From: Psychrobacillus sp042885655
GTDB taxonomy: Bacteria > Bacillota > Bacilli > Bacillales_A > Planococcaceae
DNA: 64,000 nt
Direction: 5' to 3'
Assembly (NCBI RefSeq): GCF_042885655.1
Contig: NZ_JBHVRO010000011.1
Span: 62,001 to 126,000 of the forward strand
Shown here one piece after another: positions 52,581-59,987 of the stretch (its first letter is position 1; every line of letters starts with the position of its first letter). Position numbers and translations under genes: made by a program. The notes under the pieces are model-generated. The model was not told the DNA's origin and did no database searches. It saw nothing but the letters and a program-made list of their open reading frames with translations.

Positions 52581-53522
52581 ATGTCGTTTGCTTCTGAAAC
52601 AAAAAAAGAAATGACGCAAGAAGAATCGAAACCATGCTGTGCAAAAGCTGAACTTTCCGCACTTATTCGGATGAATGGTTCTTTGTCATTTAGCAATAAA
52701 ATGCTTAGTTTAGATGTTCAAACAGAAAACGCTGCAATAGCAAGAAGGCTATATACTTTGATAAAATCTTTATACCCATATCAAGTAGAATTGCTTGTTC
52801 GAAAAAAAATGAGATTGAAAAAAAATAATATTTATATTTGTCGTGTTCGTGAAGGTGCAAAGAATTTACTAGAAGATTTGAAAATATTAAATGAGGGCTT
52901 TCAATTCGAATATTCGATATCAAAAGAACTTGTGAAAAAGAAATGCTGTAAACGTGCTTATTTAAGGGGAGCTTTCTTAGCAGGAGGATCCGTTAATAAT
53001 CCTGAGACGTCTTCCTATCATTTAGAAATTTATTCATTATATAAAACACATAGTGATGCACTCGTAGAACTGATGAATGAATTTGAGTTAAATGCAAAAA
53101 CGATCGAACGAAAAAAAGGATATGTTGCTTATTTAAAGGAAGCAGAAAAAATTTCCGATTTCTTAAGCATTGCTGGCGCGCATAATGCATTATTAAAGTT
53201 TGAGGATGTTCGAATTATACGAGATATGCGAAACAGTGTAAATCGTCTCGTTAACTGTGAAACGGCGAATCTAAATAAAACGATTAGTGCCGCTATTAGA
53301 CAGGTAGAAAATATACGTTTTATCGAGAATTCGGTTGGTCTAGATCAATTACCAGAAAAATTAAGAGAAATTGCAAGGTTGCGTGTTGAATACCAAGATG
53401 TTACATTGAAAGAATTAGGTGAAATGGTTTCGACTGGGAACGTAAGTAAATCCGGTATAAATCATCGTTTACGAAAAATAGATGAAATTGCAGATGCACT
53501 TCGTAGAGGCGAGACAATTTAG
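52581..53522 (+). CDS. whiA: DNA-binding protein WhiA
   Basis: A 313-residue WhiA: N-terminal part with a LAGLIDADG-like fold (CKRAYLRGAFLAGGSVNNPE, about residues 113-132) and a C-terminal helix-turn-helix (LKELGEMVSTGNVSKSGINHR, about 275-295). It is a sporulation regulator in Streptomyces and affects division and chromosome segregation in Bacillus. AAAGGGGGAAA precedes the ATG. It is followed by crh after 19 bases. Confidence 0.94.
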   Translation: MSFASETKKEMTQEESKPCCAKAELSALIRMNGSLSFSNKMLSLDVQTENAAIARRLYTLIKSLYPYQVELLVRKKMRLKKNNIYICRVREGAKNLLEDLKILNEGFQFEYSISKELVKKKCCKRAYLRGAFLAGGSVNNPETSSYHLEIYSLYKTHSDALVELMNEFELNAKTIERKKGYVAYLKEAEKISDFLSIAGAHNALLKFEDVRIIRDMRNSVNRLVNCETANLNKTISAAIRQVENIRFIENSVGLDQLPEKLREIARLRVEYQDVTLKELGEMVSTGNVSKSGINHRLRKIDEIADALRRGETI

Positions 53523-53541
53523 TGAAATGGAGCGTATAATC

Positions 53542-53799
53542 ATGACAGAAAAACATGTCGAAGTGAAATTACCAGCAGGGTTGCAAGCAAGACAAGCAGC
53601 ATTATTTGTTCAAGAAGCTAATCGTTATATTGCTGACGTTTACTTAGAAAAGGAAGACAAAAAAGTAAATGCAAAAAGTATTATGGGAATCATGAGCTTA
53701 GCGATAAGCAAAGGAATAACTGTAAGCTTAAGCGCTGAAGGCTCTGATGAAGAAGAAGCAGTAGAAGCCCTTGCAAAATTTATCTCAAATGAAGCATAA
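53542..53799 (+). CDS. crh: Catabolite repression HPr-like protein Crh
   Basis: An 85-residue HPr paralogue. Residue 15 is Gln (AGLQARQAALF), not His, so it cannot carry PTS phosphate; Ser46 (NAKSIMGIMSL) remains as HPrK target. Crh-Ser-P acts as CcpA corepressor. This separates it from ptsH. Position 18 is Gln where I remember Pro in B. subtilis Crh. I chose the ATG at 53542; GGAG is nine bases upstream, and the frame is open earlier only within whiA. It is last in the yvcI-crh operon. Confidence 0.95.
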   Translation: MTEKHVEVKLPAGLQARQAALFVQEANRYIADVYLEKEDKKVNAKSIMGIMSLAISKGITVSLSAEGSDEEEAVEALAKFISNEA

Positions 53800-53804
53800 A
53801 AAGT

Positions 53805-53850
53805 AACGCCTCCCTCGTCATTCCGGACGAAAAGGCGTTTTTTTTTTTTC
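53805..53850 (+). terminator. Terminator of the yvcI-crh operon
   Basis: AACGCCT (53805-53811) pairs with AGGCGTT (53833-53839), with inner TCGTC/GACGA, followed by about 12 T. Confidence 0.92.
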
Positions 53851-53883
53851 GTTGATAAGTCACTAGTTCGAAACAGCTGTTTA

Positions 53884-54290
53884 GGTGCTTATGACATCTT
53901 GTAAGGTGCTGATAGCGAGTATGTGGTGCTCGGGCCAGTCTATGTGGTACTCGTGACAATTTATGTGGTGTTCAATCTGTGTTATGTGGCACTCAGATAT
54001 ACTCAGTGTTGTGCGATAGTAGTAATAGCATCTAGTTTTTAGGTGCTGATGACATCTCGTAAGGTGCTTACAGCGACGGTTTAGGCGCTGATAGGTACTT
54101 TCAAGGTGCGCAACCGCTGTTTAGGCGCTTATAGCATCTAGTAAGGTGCTGATAGCGACAGTTTAGGTGCTTATAATATCTCGTAATGTGCTGATAACGA
54201 ATAAGTGGTACTCAGATATACTCAGTGTTGTGCGATAGTAGTAATAGCATCTAGTTTTTAGGTGCTGATAAACGTAGTGTAGGCGCGGAG
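53884..54290. repeat. 21-bp phased intergenic repeat, block 3 (about 17 cores)
   Basis: GGTGCT-type cores (GGTGCT, GGCGCT, GGTACT, GGCACT) start at 53884, 53905, 53925, 53946, 53967, 53988, 54042, 54063, 54084, 54105, 54124, 54145, 54166, 54187, 54207, 54261 and 54282. Nearly all spacings are 21 bp, a few 19-20. A 60-bp stretch at 53991-54050 recurs without change at 54210-54269. The block lies between the convergent crh and clpP terminators and has no coding frame. Confidence 0.92.
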
Positions 54291-54326
54291 AGGTACATAA
54301 TGTGTCCAAAAGTAGCTATACTTTGT

Positions 54327-54363
54327 AAAAAAATACCCAAGGAAATTGGAGTTTCCCTGGGTA
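54327..54363 (-). terminator. Terminator of clpP
   Basis: Minus strand: TACCCAGGGAAA (from 54363) pairs with TTTCCTTGGGTA (to 54334), one mismatch, followed by seven T. Confidence 0.9.
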
Positions 54364-54372
54364 CAATTGTTA

Positions 54373-54969
54373 TTAAGCTTTTTTCATTTCGCTACGAGAA
54401 ATGATGTGGTCGATTAAACCATATTCTTTTGCTCGTTCTGCAGTCATGAAGTTATCACGATCTGTATCTCTAGCGATTACTTCGATTGGTTGACCTGTGC
54501 GTTCTGAAATAATTTGGTTTAATTTATCGCGTAGGTATAAGATACGTTTAGCGGCAATTTCAATTTCTGTTGCTTGCCCTTGTGCTCCACCAAGTGGTTG
54601 GTGAATCATAACTTCAGCGTTAGGAAGAGCATAACGTTTTCCTGGTGTTCCAGCAGTTAGTAGAAATGCTCCCATGGAAGCAGCCATACCGATACAAATT
54701 GTTTGTACATCTGGTTTGATGAACTGCATTGTATCGTAGATTGCCATACCAGCTGTAATGCTTCCGCCTGGGCTATTGATATAGATGGAGATATCTTTTT
54801 CTGGATCTTCTGCTTCTAAAAATAATAGTTGGGCAACGATGGAGTTAGAAACGTTATCATCAATAGCACTTCCAAGCATGATAATACGGTCTTTTAGTAA
54901 TCGTGAATAAATGTCGTATGCACGTTCTCCACGATTTGTTTGTTCAATAACTGTAGGAATTAAATTCAT
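54373..54969 (-). CDS. clpP: ATP-dependent Clp protease proteolytic subunit
   Basis: A 198-residue serine protease forming the 14-mer core used by ClpC, ClpX and ClpE. The triad is Ser98 (GMAASMGAF), His123 (MIHQPLGG) and Asp172 (RDTDRDNF). Sequence is typical over its whole length. I chose the ATG at 54969, preceded by AAAGGAGG; an open frame extends to 55068 through the promoter and is not translated. A CtsR box overlaps the -35 region. Confidence 0.97.
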   Translation of the reverse strand: MNLIPTVIEQTNRGERAYDIYSRLLKDRIIMLGSAIDDNVSNSIVAQLLFLEAEDPEKDISIYINSPGGSITAGMAIYDTMQFIKPDVQTICIGMAASMGAFLLTAGTPGKRYALPNAEVMIHQPLGGAQGQATEIEIAAKRILYLRDKLNQIISERTGQPIEVIARDTDRDNFMTAERAKEYGLIDHIISRSEMKKA

Positions 54970-55038
54970 CCTGATTGCCTCCTTCAAAGGTGGTATTGTA
55001 AGTTGATTACTGAGAAATATTCTCTCAGTTGTAACTTT

Positions 55039-55069
55039 ATCATACACATTATGGTCAAGGAAGGTCAAA
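55039..55069 (-). promoter_or_regulatory. clpP promoter with CtsR box
   Basis: GGTCAAGGAAGGTCAAA at 55053-55069 (plus-strand reading) fits the CtsR heptad repeat GGTCAAANANRGTCAAA with one deviation. On the minus strand TTGACC (55068-55063) is a -35 and TATGAT (55044-55039) a -10, 18 bases apart, so CtsR would block the promoter. A further hairpin (ACTGAGA/TCTCAGT, about 55010-55030) lies in the leader. Confidence 0.85.
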
Positions 55070-55133
55070 TTTTAAGCTTCAAAATGATAGGTTGAATTTT
55101 GCACGTTCTATTTGTATAATAGATAGATCGCTT

Positions 55134-55205
55134 GTCCTCGTAGTGTAATGGATAACACACAAGCCTCCGAAGCTTGGAATGTGAGTTCGATCCTCGCCGA
55201 GGGCA
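55134..55205 (+). tRNA. tRNA-Arg (anticodon CCG)
   Basis: Acceptor GTCCTCG pairs with CGAGGGC (one G-T pair), the D stem is GTGT/ACAC, the anticodon stem CAAGC/GCTTG encloses the loop CTCCGAA with anticodon CCG, and the T arm is GTGAG-TTCGATC-CTCGC. The discriminator is A. No CCA is encoded. It reads CGG codons. Confidence 0.95.
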
Positions 55206-55226
55206 TCAAAAAAGTAAAAAACATGA

Positions 55227-55267
55227 AACACTTTAAACATGGTACACATGGTTAAAGTGTTTTTTTT
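55227..55267. terminator. Bidirectional terminator of the tRNA and catalase-like gene
   Basis: ACACTTTAA (55228-55236) pairs with TTAAAGTGT (55252-55260), with CATG/CATG inside, then a T run to 55268. A minus-strand T run (plus-strand A at 55208-55221) lies on the other side, so it serves both convergent transcripts. Confidence 0.88.
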
Positions 55268-56198
55268 ATTCATTTTTCCTGCGCCTTTCAAATGAAATGG
55301 CGTATGCATCATGACGAAAATGAAGTACTGGATCATTTGTAAGTTCGATGCCATCTGAGACTATGGTTGGGTCAAATAAAATAGCTTCATTTGGAAATAG
55401 GATTTTAGTTAAAGTTAGTTGGCCAACGACAACCTTTTGCCTGTTGTCCGGCCAAGGATCTGTCGGGTCATCCGTAACATCACCCTCTTCTCCTAAACGA
55501 ATGACTAAGTTAAATGAAACAGATCCATTAAGAACTCTAAGGTGGAGTTCTTCACTTAGATAGTCGGGAGAAGTTATTGTTCCTATCGATTTTCTCTGAG
55601 AATTTTTTTCGTCAGGTTGCCATTCATATTTAATAGCTTGGCGTTTTCCTTCTTTATTCATAAAATAAAAAGCGTGAATTGGGTAATAATTGAGCTTAGC
55701 ATAACTTATGGGTGGTTGTTTAAATTGGTCTTTCAGTGCATGTAGTATATTTTTTCTTTCTGGATATTTTTTAAGGATATTCAGTATACCTAATCCTAAA
55801 TCCACTTTATCATGACCCGTTTTGTCAGCTGTCAAAATTTTTAGCATGTCTATAAAAGTTTCCGGATCTTTTGTTATAAATTTAGGAATTGTCGTGCTGA
55901 CCAGATGACTGGTTGTTCCATTTGGTAGGTGAAACTGTACGGACATTCCTTTGACAGGAGAAAGAAAATCGGCTGCAGTAGGATTTGGAGGGCTGTTAGA
56001 AAAGCGAACCGTTGCAGGTACAGCTTCATTTTGAAGATGCGCTGCAGTAGTATAAGGTATTGCATTGCCATTAGGTGTAAAGTTTGCTTCATAAAACAAC
56101 CCTTTAGCATGTGCGCGACGTGCTCCGGGAAACTTCCCCTGTATCTTTTCAAGAGTGTCAATAGCTTCAGTAGTCATAGAATTATGATGGTCGCTCAT
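55266..56198 (-). CDS. Catalase-related peroxidase (SrpA-type)
   Basis: A 310-residue mini-catalase, much shorter than the 480-residue monofunctional catalases. The distal histidine is in ARRAHAKGLFYEANF (about residues 26-40) and the proximal tyrosine in HFRHDAYAISFERRR near the C terminus. FSNSPPNPTAADFLSPVKGM and DPETFIDML also match the family. It probably acts as a heme peroxidase on organic peroxides. The start is unclear: ATG at 56198 lies 15 bases after AAAGAGGTG, and the GTG at 56216 lies inside that site. It is convergent with the tRNA. Confidence 0.82.
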   Translation of the reverse strand: MSDHHNSMTTEAIDTLEKIQGKFPGARRAHAKGLFYEANFTPNGNAIPYTTAAHLQNEAVPATVRFSNSPPNPTAADFLSPVKGMSVQFHLPNGTTSHLVSTTIPKFITKDPETFIDMLKILTADKTGHDKVDLGLGILNILKKYPERKNILHALKDQFKQPPISYAKLNYYPIHAFYFMNKEGKRQAIKYEWQPDEKNSQRKSIGTITSPDYLSEELHLRVLNGSVSFNLVIRLGEEGDVTDDPTDPWPDNRQKVVVGQLTLTKILFPNEAILFDPTIVSDGIELTNDPVLHFRHDAYAISFERRRKNE

Positions 56199-56388
56199 AT
56201 TATTTATTTGAATCACCTCTTTAAAAGTTCACTATTCTATTCATCTTTACCCCAAAACACTTATATTAATCAAAAGGAAAGTACAAGACTTTTTGAAACC
56301 ATTTAATGTTTTTTTCGTATAGTTAAGTAGGTTTCGCATTTTAGATTTAAAGGTAGAAATATAATATACTTAATTAGAGGTGAATGAG

Positions 56389-56967
56389 ATGAAGAAATTA
56401 TTAGGGCCGCTTGTAATTATTATTGTGATAATTGCTGTTTTTGCGGCTATATTAGTGCCGAGCTATAACGGTTTTGTAAATGGAGAAGAAGATGTCAACC
56501 AAGCATATGCCCAAGTTGAAAACCAATTACAACGTCGTATGGATTTGATTCCAAATCTTGTGAATACAGTAAAGGGCTTTGCTTCACATGAAAAAGAAGT
56601 ACTTAGTAATATCGCAGATGCACGTTCTAAGTTAGCAGGAGCAAACACGCCAGCGGAACAGGCAGCTGCGAATGATCAGTTATCTGGAGCACTGAGTAGA
56701 TTGTTAGTAGTAGTAGAAAATTATCCTGCTTTAAAAGCTGATGCAAACTTTCGTCAATTAATGGATGAACTTGCTGGAACAGAAAATCGTTTGTCCGTTG
56801 CTAGACAAGACTATAATGAAGTAGTTTCAAACTACAATAAAAAAGTAAAACGTATGCCAGGAAGTATTGTTGCTTCTGTTTTTGGCTTCGATCAAAAAGA
56901 ATATTTTAAAGCGGATCCAAATGCAAAAGAAGCTCCTGTTGTTGATTTTAATGGAGATGGCAAGTAA
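56389..56967 (+). CDS. LemA family protein
   Basis: A 192-residue LemA protein: one N-terminal membrane helix (about residues 4-25), then a long four-helix bundle with VNQAYAQVENQLQRRMDLIPNLV and the conserved YPALKADANFRQLMDELAGTENRL. It faces the cell exterior. The function is not known, though LemA genes often accompany TPM-domain or peptidase genes. AGAGGTGA lies five bases before the ATG at 56389. It overlaps the next gene at 56967. Confidence 0.92.
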   Translation: MKKLLGPLVIIIVIIAVFAAILVPSYNGFVNGEEDVNQAYAQVENQLQRRMDLIPNLVNTVKGFASHEKEVLSNIADARSKLAGANTPAEQAAANDQLSGALSRLLVVVENYPALKADANFRQLMDELAGTENRLSVARQDYNEVVSNYNKKVKRMPGSIVASVFGFDQKEYFKADPNAKEAPVVDFNGDGK

Positions 56968-57779
56968 TGAGAAAAGTTGCGCGAATGCTCATAGTTGCGC
57001 TACTGCTATTTCTTTCTATTCCATTAGTAACGGTAGCAGCATCTAATATACCAAAACCTATTCCTGGTGAATCCTACGTGCAAGACTATGAAGGATTTTT
57101 GTCCCAATCGACTAAAAAACAAATAGAAGAGCTTGGACTTAAATTAGATAAAGCAACTGGTTCACAAATTGTCGTCATGATTATAAATTCATTAAACGGG
57201 CAAGATGTTAATCAATTTAGTGTAGATGTCATTCGAAAGTTTGGTATTGGTGATCAAAAAAAGAATAATGGTGTTTTATTTGTGATAGAAACAGATCCTA
57301 CTAAAAAAGGTAATAGAGATGTATATATTTCAGTTGGCCAAGGTCTTGAAGGGGCATTACCTGATGGGAAAATTGGACGGATACTGGATGAATATACGTA
57401 TCCATTTTTAGAACAAGGTTCTGTGAATGAAGCAGTTCTTTCTACGTATCAAGTACTCTATAATGAAGTAGCAAAAGAATATGGATTAGAAGGCGAGCTT
57501 TCGGAACCGCAAAATCCAGCTTCATCTAATGAAGGCTTCTCGTTTTCCACTATTATTGGAATTGTTGTTGTAATTTATTTTATATATACAATCATGAGAA
57601 ATGGTGGAGGCGGCGGAGGTAGTAACGGTAGACGACGTCGCTCTACTATGTTTGGTCCAGGAAGTTTCGGAGGTGGCTTTGGTGGCGGCTTCGGAGGTGG
57701 TGGAAAAGGATCAAGCGGCGGTTTCGGTGGCTTCGGCGGAGGTAGTTCCGGAGGCGGCGGAGCGGGACGTAAGTGGTAA
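56967..57779 (+). CDS. TPM-domain membrane protein with Gly-rich tail
   Basis: A 270-residue protein: signal peptide (1-24), TPM domain (about 40-170; YVQDYEGFLSQSTKKQIEEL, GDQKKNNGVLFVI, VGQGLEGALPDGKIGRILDEY), one membrane helix (about 188-207), then an extreme Gly/Ser/Phe tail (GGGFGGGFGGGG). TPM proteins of this kind (YgcG-like) face outward and often stand next to LemA. Phosphatase activity is known for one plant member, not for this group. Its ATG overlaps the lemA stop. Confidence 0.9.
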   Translation: MRKVARMLIVALLLFLSIPLVTVAASNIPKPIPGESYVQDYEGFLSQSTKKQIEELGLKLDKATGSQIVVMIINSLNGQDVNQFSVDVIRKFGIGDQKKNNGVLFVIETDPTKKGNRDVYISVGQGLEGALPDGKIGRILDEYTYPFLEQGSVNEAVLSTYQVLYNEVAKEYGLEGELSEPQNPASSNEGFSFSTIIGIVVVIYFIYTIMRNGGGGGGSNGRRRRSTMFGPGSFGGGFGGGFGGGGKGSSGGFGGFGGGSSGGGGAGRKW

Positions 57780-57790
57780 ATAAAAATGGA

Positions 57791-57815
57791 AAAATGCCCT
57801 TAAGTAGGGCTTTTT
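57791..57815 (+). terminator. Terminator of the lemA/TPM pair
   Basis: GCCCT (57796-57800) pairs with AGGGC (57806-57810), with flanking A and T runs. Confidence 0.82.
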
Positions 57816-57885
57816 CTTTGTTTTATTTTCCCTTGATGTGTCTAATGTAATTATTCCGATAAAGTAATGAATGGGGGATTTGGGA

Positions 57886-58332
57886 ATGAAACTAGTAGAG
57901 ATAAACAAGGATAACTGGCTACGAACGGTTTTATTGACGACGAATGAGGATGGGAATGCGACTGTAGTTGAAAAATTTGTAGCCTCCAATGCGCTATCTA
58001 TTGCACAATCGATTTATGAGACTGGATGGATTGTAAGAGGAATAGAGGTTGAGGACAAGACTATTGGTTTCGCGATGTATGGATTAGATGAAGATACTAA
58101 CAATTACTGGATATGTCGTTTAATGATTGATTATACCTGTCAGGGAAAGGGCTACGGTAGAGAGGCTGTACAGTTGATCTTGGACGAAATGAAGCAGCTG
58201 GATGGCTGTGAAACGATCTATCTATCGACGGAGCCAGACAATGAAGTAGCCATAAAACTATACGAAAGCTTCGGATTCCAAAAAACAGGCAAGATCAATG
58301 ATGGAGAAGCAGAGTTTGTATTGAAACTATGA
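57886..58332 (+). CDS. GNAT acetyltransferase, BltD-like polyamine type
   Basis: A 148-residue GNAT protein. It has the acetyl-CoA loop DYTCQGKGYGREAV (about 83-96), the FAMYGLDEDTNNYW segment and ending ESFGFQKTGKINDGEAEFVLKL, all similar to my memory of B. subtilis BltD, a spermine/spermidine acetyltransferase. Polyamine acetylation is probable but unproved. I chose the ATG at 57886, nine bases after GGGGGA; an ATG at 57871 is upstream of that site. A terminator follows. Confidence 0.8.
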   Translation: MKLVEINKDNWLRTVLLTTNEDGNATVVEKFVASNALSIAQSIYETGWIVRGIEVEDKTIGFAMYGLDEDTNNYWICRLMIDYTCQGKGYGREAVQLILDEMKQLDGCETIYLSTEPDNEVAIKLYESFGFQKTGKINDGEAEFVLKL

Positions 58333-58337
58333 GTGCG

Positions 58338-58363
58338 AGGAGAGCAGAGGCTCTTCTTTTTTT
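58338..58363 (+). terminator. Terminator of the GNAT gene
   Basis: AGGAGAGC (58338-58345) pairs with GCTCTTCT (58350-58357) with one mismatch, followed by seven T. Confidence 0.88.
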
Positions 58364-58433
58364 GAGAAAGAATAAAAATTAGAACAAGATATAATTAAAC
58401 GTAACAAATATTTTTAAGGAGAGATGATATAAA

Positions 58434-58667
58434 ATGATTGTCCAATTCTACACTAGACCAGGTTGTCATTTATGCGAAGAGGCAAGACTTATGCTGAAAC
58501 TTGTACAGGAAGATATAGCATTTGAAATAAATGAAGTGAATATAGAAGAAGATGAGGAACTTCATGAAAAATATATGTTGATGATTCCAGTTGTTGAATT
58601 CGAAGGAGAAATTATTCAATACGGACAAGTAGATTACGCAACAATACTGGAAACATTACTTAAATAA
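58434..58667 (+). CDS. Glutaredoxin-like thiol protein
   Basis: A 77-residue thioredoxin-fold protein with the redox pair Cys11-His-Leu-Cys14 (YTRPGCHLCEEARL) and the cis-proline MIPVVEFEGE. It is in the DUF836/glutaredoxin 2-like group and is likely a thiol-disulfide exchanger in the cytoplasm. AAGGAGAG precedes the ATG. It stands alone, between the acetyltransferase terminator and the cggR operon. Confidence 0.86.
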   Translation: MIVQFYTRPGCHLCEEARLMLKLVQEDIAFEINEVNIEEDEELHEKYMLMIPVVEFEGEIIQYGQVDYATILETLLK

Positions 58668-58685
58668 TGTTCCAGATTGTGCGCT

Positions 58686-58762
58686 ACTCGCAATATTCAT
58701 AAGCATACTCGCAACATTTCCTCAACTATTCGCAAGTTCCAAGTAGATACTCTCAATATAGA
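58686..58762. repeat. 21-bp phased intergenic repeat, block 4
   Basis: ACTCGCAA, ACTCGCAA, ATTCGCAA and ACTCTCAA start at 58686, 58707, 58728 and 58749, exactly 21 bp apart, with 13 variable bases between. It sits between the glutaredoxin-like gene and the cggR promoter. Confidence 0.85.
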
Positions 58763-58819
58763 AAATTTTACCTTCAACTATTTACTGACACAATATTTTC
58801 CAAAAATAATGCACTAGTA

Positions 58820-58848
58820 TTGCATATGTGAATATAATATTGTATGAT
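58820..58848 (+). promoter_or_regulatory. Promoter of the cggR-gapA operon
   Basis: TTGCAT (58820-58825) and TATGAT (58843-58848) with a 17-base spacer. It lies upstream of the CggR operator, as in B. subtilis. Confidence 0.75.
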
Positions 58849-58880
58849 GATTTTAGTAATTCACTTTTTTTTTAAGTCAC

Positions 58881-58917
58881 TGGGACAATTTTTAATTAAG
58901 TGGGACAAAAACGTACC
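58881..58917 (+). promoter_or_regulatory. CggR operator
   Basis: TGGGAC occurs at 58881 and 58901, a 20-bp direct repeat matching the known CggR operator layout CGGGACN6TGTCN4CGGGACN6TGTC. The TGTC parts are less conserved. It lies between the promoter and cggR, so CggR without its fructose-1,6-bisphosphate ligand would block elongation. Confidence 0.82.
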
Positions 58918-58937
58918 AACTAGTTAGGAAGTGAAAA

Positions 58938-59975
58938 ATGGAGTCTTTACTCACAGCTCAATTAAAGCTAATTCCTGAAATGAGTGATTTGTTACAAAAA
59001 AGGTATCAAATACTTCAAATGATTCAACTTTCCAAAGGGATTGGTCGTCGAGTTTTAGGGGAACAATTAGGTTTGTCAGAAAGAGACACTCGAAAAGAAT
59101 TAGATGCATTAAGAAAACAAGGATTAATTGATATATCACGTGATGGAGCAGCTATTTCTCCAGAAGGTACAAAAATATTAATGGAATTGAAAGAAGTCGT
59201 TCGCGAGTGGTCAGGAAGATTACAACTTGAACAAACACTTTCTAAAATTTTACAAATAAAAGAAGTAATTATTGTTCCAGGAAATGCAGATACTAATACG
59301 AATGCAGCAATGCTTTTATCTCAAGAAGCAGCAAAGTTTTTGGAAAGCATTTTGACGGATGACAAAATAATTGCAGTAACAGGTGGCTCTACCATTGCAT
59401 CCATTTCTAACTTTGTTCATGAGACTACAAAATGGCAAAATTTAATGTTTATCGCAGCACGTGGCGGAGTTGGAAAAGATGTAACATTCCAAGCGAATAC
59501 GATTGTTTCTCTGTTCTCTAACAAAATGAATGGATCTTATCGGACCTTGTATATGCCAGATAGTTTGAGTGAAGAAGCATATCTTACGATGAAAAAAGAG
59601 CCATTTATACAAGAAATGATGGATTTATATGAAAGAACAAATATTGTTATTCATGGTATAGGTGATGCCGAAGAAATGGCTAGAAGAAGAAATTCTAGTG
59701 AAGACGAGATCGAGCGTCTAAAAGAAAACGGTTCTGTAAGTGAAGCATTTGGCTATTATTTTAATGACCAAGGCGAAGCAGTCCACCGTATAAGAACAAT
59801 TGGAATTCAGTTAAAACAATTAAAAAATATAGAGCATCTACTTGCAGTTGCCGGTGGTGCCAAAAAAGCAAAAGCACTATTGTCTTATTTTAAACAAGCG
59901 CCTGAACAAACTGTATTAGTGACCGACGAAGGTGCTGCAAATGAAATGATGAAAATAATAAAACAAACCTATTAG
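58938..59975 (+). CDS. cggR: Central glycolytic genes regulator CggR
   Basis: A 345-residue SorC-family repressor: N-terminal helix-turn-helix (GRRVLGEQLGLSERDTRKELDAL, about residues 35-57) and a sugar-phosphate-binding domain (about 100-340) with VTGGSTIASIS and IHGIGDAEEMARRR. It binds fructose-1,6-bisphosphate and controls gapA-pgk-tpiA-gpmI-eno in B. subtilis. GGAAGTG precedes the ATG. gapA follows after 12 bases. Confidence 0.95.
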   Translation: MESLLTAQLKLIPEMSDLLQKRYQILQMIQLSKGIGRRVLGEQLGLSERDTRKELDALRKQGLIDISRDGAAISPEGTKILMELKEVVREWSGRLQLEQTLSKILQIKEVIIVPGNADTNTNAAMLLSQEAAKFLESILTDDKIIAVTGGSTIASISNFVHETTKWQNLMFIAARGGVGKDVTFQANTIVSLFSNKMNGSYRTLYMPDSLSEEAYLTMKKEPFIQEMMDLYERTNIVIHGIGDAEEMARRRNSSEDEIERLKENGSVSEAFGYYFNDQGEAVHRIRTIGIQLKQLKNIEHLLAVAGGAKKAKALLSYFKQAPEQTVLVTDEGAANEMMKIIKQTY

Positions 59976-59987
59976 GAGGAAAATAAA

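Noticed and set aside
53884..54290. CRISPR array
   Set aside because: Repeat cores are only 6-10 bases, spacers are about 11-15 bases and partly shared, and no cas gene is near.
57601..57783. Overlapping frame in the Gly-rich tail of the TPM gene
   Set aside because: It is a shadow caused by GGX-rich codons, without its own start signals.
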